Source of the DNA: CADEED01 sp039930985
Lineage (GTDB): Bacteria > Pseudomonadota > Gammaproteobacteria > Steroidobacterales > Steroidobacteraceae
Reading direction: 5' to 3'
DNA: 7,562 bases
Assembly (NCBI GenBank): GCA_039930985.1
Contig: JBDTSV010000132.1
Span: 1-7,562, forward strand
The notes under the pieces are model-generated. The model was not told the DNA's origin and made no database searches. It worked only from the letters and a program-made list of their open reading frames with translations. Position numbers and translations under genes: made by a program. Below, in pieces: positions 5,855 through 7,562 of the stretch; within the stretch, counting starts at the first letter, position 1; each line of letters opens with the position of its first letter.

Positions 5855-6410
5855 GAAATCTCATGAAAAGACATTCGGCCGAATGATGGCACGAGTCGCG
5901 CTGCTCGTCGGCATCGGCCTTTTCACTGCCGGCGCGCAGTACAGCTGCAACTCGAACGGTGTTGGATCGGTCAACAACGGCAATAACGGCCCCATATTCC
6001 AGAGCACTCTCACTCTGCGCAACGTCGCCGGCGTCGAAACCTCGAGCTTCGTATTGGGCGAGCCCATCCGCTTCGACTTCGAGATCGCCAATCTCACCAA
6101 CCGCCAGCAGCGCCTGCAGTTTCCCGACGCCCAGACCCACGAATTCCTGGTCGTGAACAATGGCACCCCGCAAATACGCTGGATGTGGTCCGACGGCCAG
6201 GCGTTCGCGCAGGTGAACACCGAGCTCATGTTCGAGTCGTACGCCAGCAAGACCTTCACGCTGATCTGGCCCGCCACGCTCACCGGCGGCACGCAGCTGC
6301 CCGTGGGCAGTTACCAGGCCCGCGGCAGCCTTGAGTTCGACGGGTTCAAGACCAACCCCCTGGCACCGAACGAGCAGGCCTCCGCGCTGGAAGCCTTCAC
6401 CGTGCGCTGA
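5853..6410 (+). CDS. Secreted BsuPI-type putative proteinase inhibitor domain protein
   Basis: Exported protein of 185 residues. Residues 1-28 look like a signal peptide: basic start (KSHEKTFGRMMAR), hydrophobic core VALLVGIGLF, and a signal peptidase I type site after AGA at 26-28. A flexible Asn/Gly/Ser-rich linker follows (about 33-48). Residues about 50-185 match the BsuPI-related putative proteinase inhibitor family (an Ig-like beta-sandwich): FVLGEPIRFDFEIANLTN at 66-83, QRLQFPDAQTHEFLV, and the family hallmark RWMWSDGQAF at 109-118, then a strand ending LIW and PVGSYQARGSLEF at 150-162. The founding member is the Bacillus subtilis intracellular proteinase inhibitor; inhibition has not been shown for most relatives, so the name describes the domain, not a demonstrated activity. 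Cys32 is not preceded by a proper lipobox. The gene is divergent from the CPXCG gene and lies 76 bases before the DUF4252 gene on the same strand. Confidence 0.87.
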   Translation: MKSHEKTFGRMMARVALLVGIGLFTAGAQYSCNSNGVGSVNNGNNGPIFQSTLTLRNVAGVETSSFVLGEPIRFDFEIANLTNRQQRLQFPDAQTHEFLVVNNGTPQIRWMWSDGQAFAQVNTELMFESYASKTFTLIWPATLTGGTQLPVGSYQARGSLEFDGFKTNPLAPNEQASALEAFTVR

Positions 6411-6474
6411 ACCTGAAGGTTTCCGTGCACCCTGGCGGGTTCCTGCCTCGTATAGATGGCAAGAACACGCAAAC

Positions 6475-6479
6475 AGGAG
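6475..6479 (+). promoter_or_regulatory. Ribosome binding site fixing the DUF4252 GTG start
   Basis: AGGAG lies 7 bases before the GTG at 6487, the ideal spacing. It decides the start: the same frame is open back to 6331, but that part overlaps the previous gene, whereas the GTG gives a clean signal peptide directly. Confidence 0.7.
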
Positions 6480-6486
6480 CCCGCCC

Positions 6487-7029
6487 GTGAAACTCAAGCT
6501 TTCGCTTGCCGCATTGGTCACCGTCACCAGCCTTTACCTCGCCGCGCCGGCCAGCGCCGGCCCCGAACTCACGATTCCGAACTTCGACCACCTGCGCGAC
6601 AAAGCGGTGGATTCGACCGACATCACCATCGACGGCTTCCTCATGCGCATCGCGCAGAAGTTCGCGGAATCCGACGTCGAGGGGGAGGATCGGCAAGCTC
6701 TCGACCTCCTCAAGGGCATCAAGTCCGTGCACGTCCGAAATTTCGAATTCGATACCGACGACGCCTATTCCAAGGCCGACGTCGACAGCGTGCGCAAACA
6801 GCTCAACGCGCCCGGCTGGAGCGCGCTGGTGCAGGCACACAAGCGCGAACCGCGCGAAGATGTGGACGTCTATGTCTGCCTCGATGGCAAAAAGGTGATC
6901 GGCCTGGCGGTCATCGCCAGTCAGCCGCGCCAGTTCACCATCGTGAATATCATTGGCACCATCGATGTCGACAAGATTTCGCAGCTCGAAGGACAATTCG
7001 GAATTCCGCGCGTGAGCCAGAATCGATAG
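6487..7029 (+). CDS. Exported DUF4252 domain protein
   Basis: Periplasmic or envelope protein of 180 residues. Residues 1-24 are a textbook signal peptide: KLK, a hydrophobic core LSLAALVTVTSLYLAA, and the cleavage site ASA at 22-24. The mature part resembles the DUF4252 family: an opening LTIPNFDHL, the helical segment DSTDITIDGFLMRIAQKF, then LLKGIKSVHVRNFEF at 74-88, a long helix around 96-120 with GWSALVQAHKR, strands DVDVYVCLDGKKVIGLAVIA at 126-144 and QFTIVNIIGTIDVDKISQL at 149-167. No catalytic motif is visible and the biochemical role of the family is unknown. Members often sit beside ECF sigma genes; here the sigma factor begins 24 bases downstream on the same strand, which supports one operon and a possible role in that envelope-signalling pathway. 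The GTG start at 6487 has a strong AGGAG site. Confidence 0.88.
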   Translation: MKLKLSLAALVTVTSLYLAAPASAGPELTIPNFDHLRDKAVDSTDITIDGFLMRIAQKFAESDVEGEDRQALDLLKGIKSVHVRNFEFDTDDAYSKADVDSVRKQLNAPGWSALVQAHKREPREDVDVYVCLDGKKVIGLAVIASQPRQFTIVNIIGTIDVDKISQLEGQFGIPRVSQNR

Positions 7030-7053
7030 TGCACCGAGAGAAGCGAACCCACC

Positions 7054-7562
7054 GTGAGCTTTCAGGCAACAAATCCGATGCCTGACCTGCTGTTGCGCCA
7101 GGCGCGCGCGGGCGACCGCAAAGCGTTTGCGGAGCTGGTTCGCCAGCACCAGGCTTCGGTGTTCAGTATCGGCCTGCGCATGCTGAACCGCCGCGACCAG
7201 GCCGAAGACCTCGCGCAAGACGTGTTCCTGCAGCTGTTTCGCAAGCTCGATTCCATCGAGTCGCTCGATCACCTGGGGTTCTGGCTGCGGCGCGTGGCAT
7301 CCAATCTCGCCATCGACCGGTTGCGCCGCGTGCCGTATGCGGCAACGCAGCCTCTCGAGCCCGGCATCGATGTCGCGATCGAGGATCCGGACACCGATCC
7401 GCTCATGGACCGCGAGCTCGAGCGGTTGTTAGGCGAGCTTCCACCGCATCCACGCGCCGTGATGCTGCTGCGTTACCAGGAAGATTACGACGTTGCGGAC
7501 ATCGCCGCCGCGCTCGACATGCCCGTGAATACCGTGAAGAGCCACATCAAGCGTTCGTTGAC
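7054..7562 (+). CDS. ECF-type RNA polymerase sigma factor (3' partial)
   Basis: Sigma-70 family factor of the extracytoplasmic function group, which would direct RNA polymerase to a small stress or envelope regulon. The frame is open to the right edge, with 169 residues visible. Region 2 covers about 22-92: AFAELVRQHQASVF, then the core-binding stretch RRDQAEDLAQDVFLQLFRKL at 46-65, then FWLRRVASNLAIDRLRR at 76-92. A linker follows, and region 4 starts near 121 (DRELERLLGELPPHPRAVMLLRY), with the helix-turn-helix DVADIAAALDMPVNTVKSHIKR at 146-167, cut shortly after. GTG 7054, with GAGAGAAG about 10 bases upstream, and ATG 7078 are both possible starts; the second removes eight residues and still leaves region 2 intact. 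It follows the DUF4252 gene by 24 bases, so it is probably cotranscribed. An anti-sigma gene may lie beyond the window. Confidence 0.93.
   Translation, partial: MSFQATNPMPDLLLRQARAGDRKAFAELVRQHQASVFSIGLRMLNRRDQAEDLAQDVFLQLFRKLDSIESLDHLGFWLRRVASNLAIDRLRRVPYAATQPLEPGIDVAIEDPDTDPLMDRELERLLGELPPHPRAVMLLRYQEDYDVADIAAALDMPVNTVKSHIKRSL

Noticed and set aside
5934..5949. Lipoprotein cleavage site at Cys32 of the BsuPI-domain protein
   Set aside because: The residues before the cysteine are Gln-Tyr-Ser, not a lipobox; the AGA site at 26-28 fits signal peptidase I better.
6410..6421. AACCT-GA-AGGTT inverted repeat after the BsuPI gene
   Set aside because: Five pairs with a 2-base centre cannot form a stable hairpin, and there is no supporting context for an operator.
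6451..6456. TATAGA as a -10 box for the DUF4252 gene
   Set aside because: No acceptable -35 element lies 16-18 bases upstream, and one hexamer alone is not evidence.
5826..6527. Minus-strand open frame of 233 codons opposite the BsuPI-domain gene
   Set aside because: It is antisense to a recognised gene and would also overlap the start of the CPXCG gene on the same strand.
6397..7272. Minus-strand open frame of 291 codons opposite DUF4252 and the sigma gene
   Set aside because: The + strand genes have domains, signal peptide and a ribosome binding site; the antisense frame has no recognisable feature.

Overview
The window is GC-rich and densely coding on both strands, with bacterial gene spacing and no rRNA, tRNA, CRISPR array or transposase. 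GC-biased codons, a DesK/DesR-type two-component pair, a CPXCG cysteine-rich protein, a DUF4252 protein beside an ECF sigma factor and short GGGG/CCCC hairpins suggest a Gram-negative, high-GC proteobacterium. A gammaproteobacterium of the Xanthomonadales/Steroidobacterales kind is my best guess. This is inference from gene content, not a taxonomic assignment.

Layout. (1) 2-577, +: the 3' part of an unrecognised membrane-anchored protein with an alpha-helical cytosolic tail. (2) 578-647: a spacer with a perfect 7-bp inverted repeat, followed by a tightly packed + strand operon at 648-4778. It encodes an ABC ATPase, an ABC-2-type permease carrying an extra C-terminal CIA30-like domain, a six-helix DesK-type histidine kinase and a NarL/DesR-type response regulator. 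The ATPase/permease and kinase/regulator junctions are GTGA and ATGA overlaps, and permease and kinase are only 20 bases apart. (3) 4779-4827: two back-to-back REP-like hairpins between convergent genes. (4) 4827-5854, -: a two-gene unit, a CPXCG-motif protein followed by a short-chain dehydrogenase/reductase. (5) 5853-7562, +: a secreted BsuPI-type putative proteinase inhibitor, whose start codon overlaps that of the divergent CPXCG gene, then an exported DUF4252 protein and an ECF sigma factor that runs off the window.

How they may work together. The ABC operon looks like a self-contained sense-and-respond export module: a kinase with almost no periplasmic sensor, a regulator, and an exporter bearing its own probable periplasmic beta-sandwich domain. 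The permease-CIA30 fusion is the most unusual feature here. The substrate cannot be read from the sequence. The DUF4252 and sigma genes form a second probable regulatory unit; its anti-sigma partner, if any, would lie beyond the right edge.
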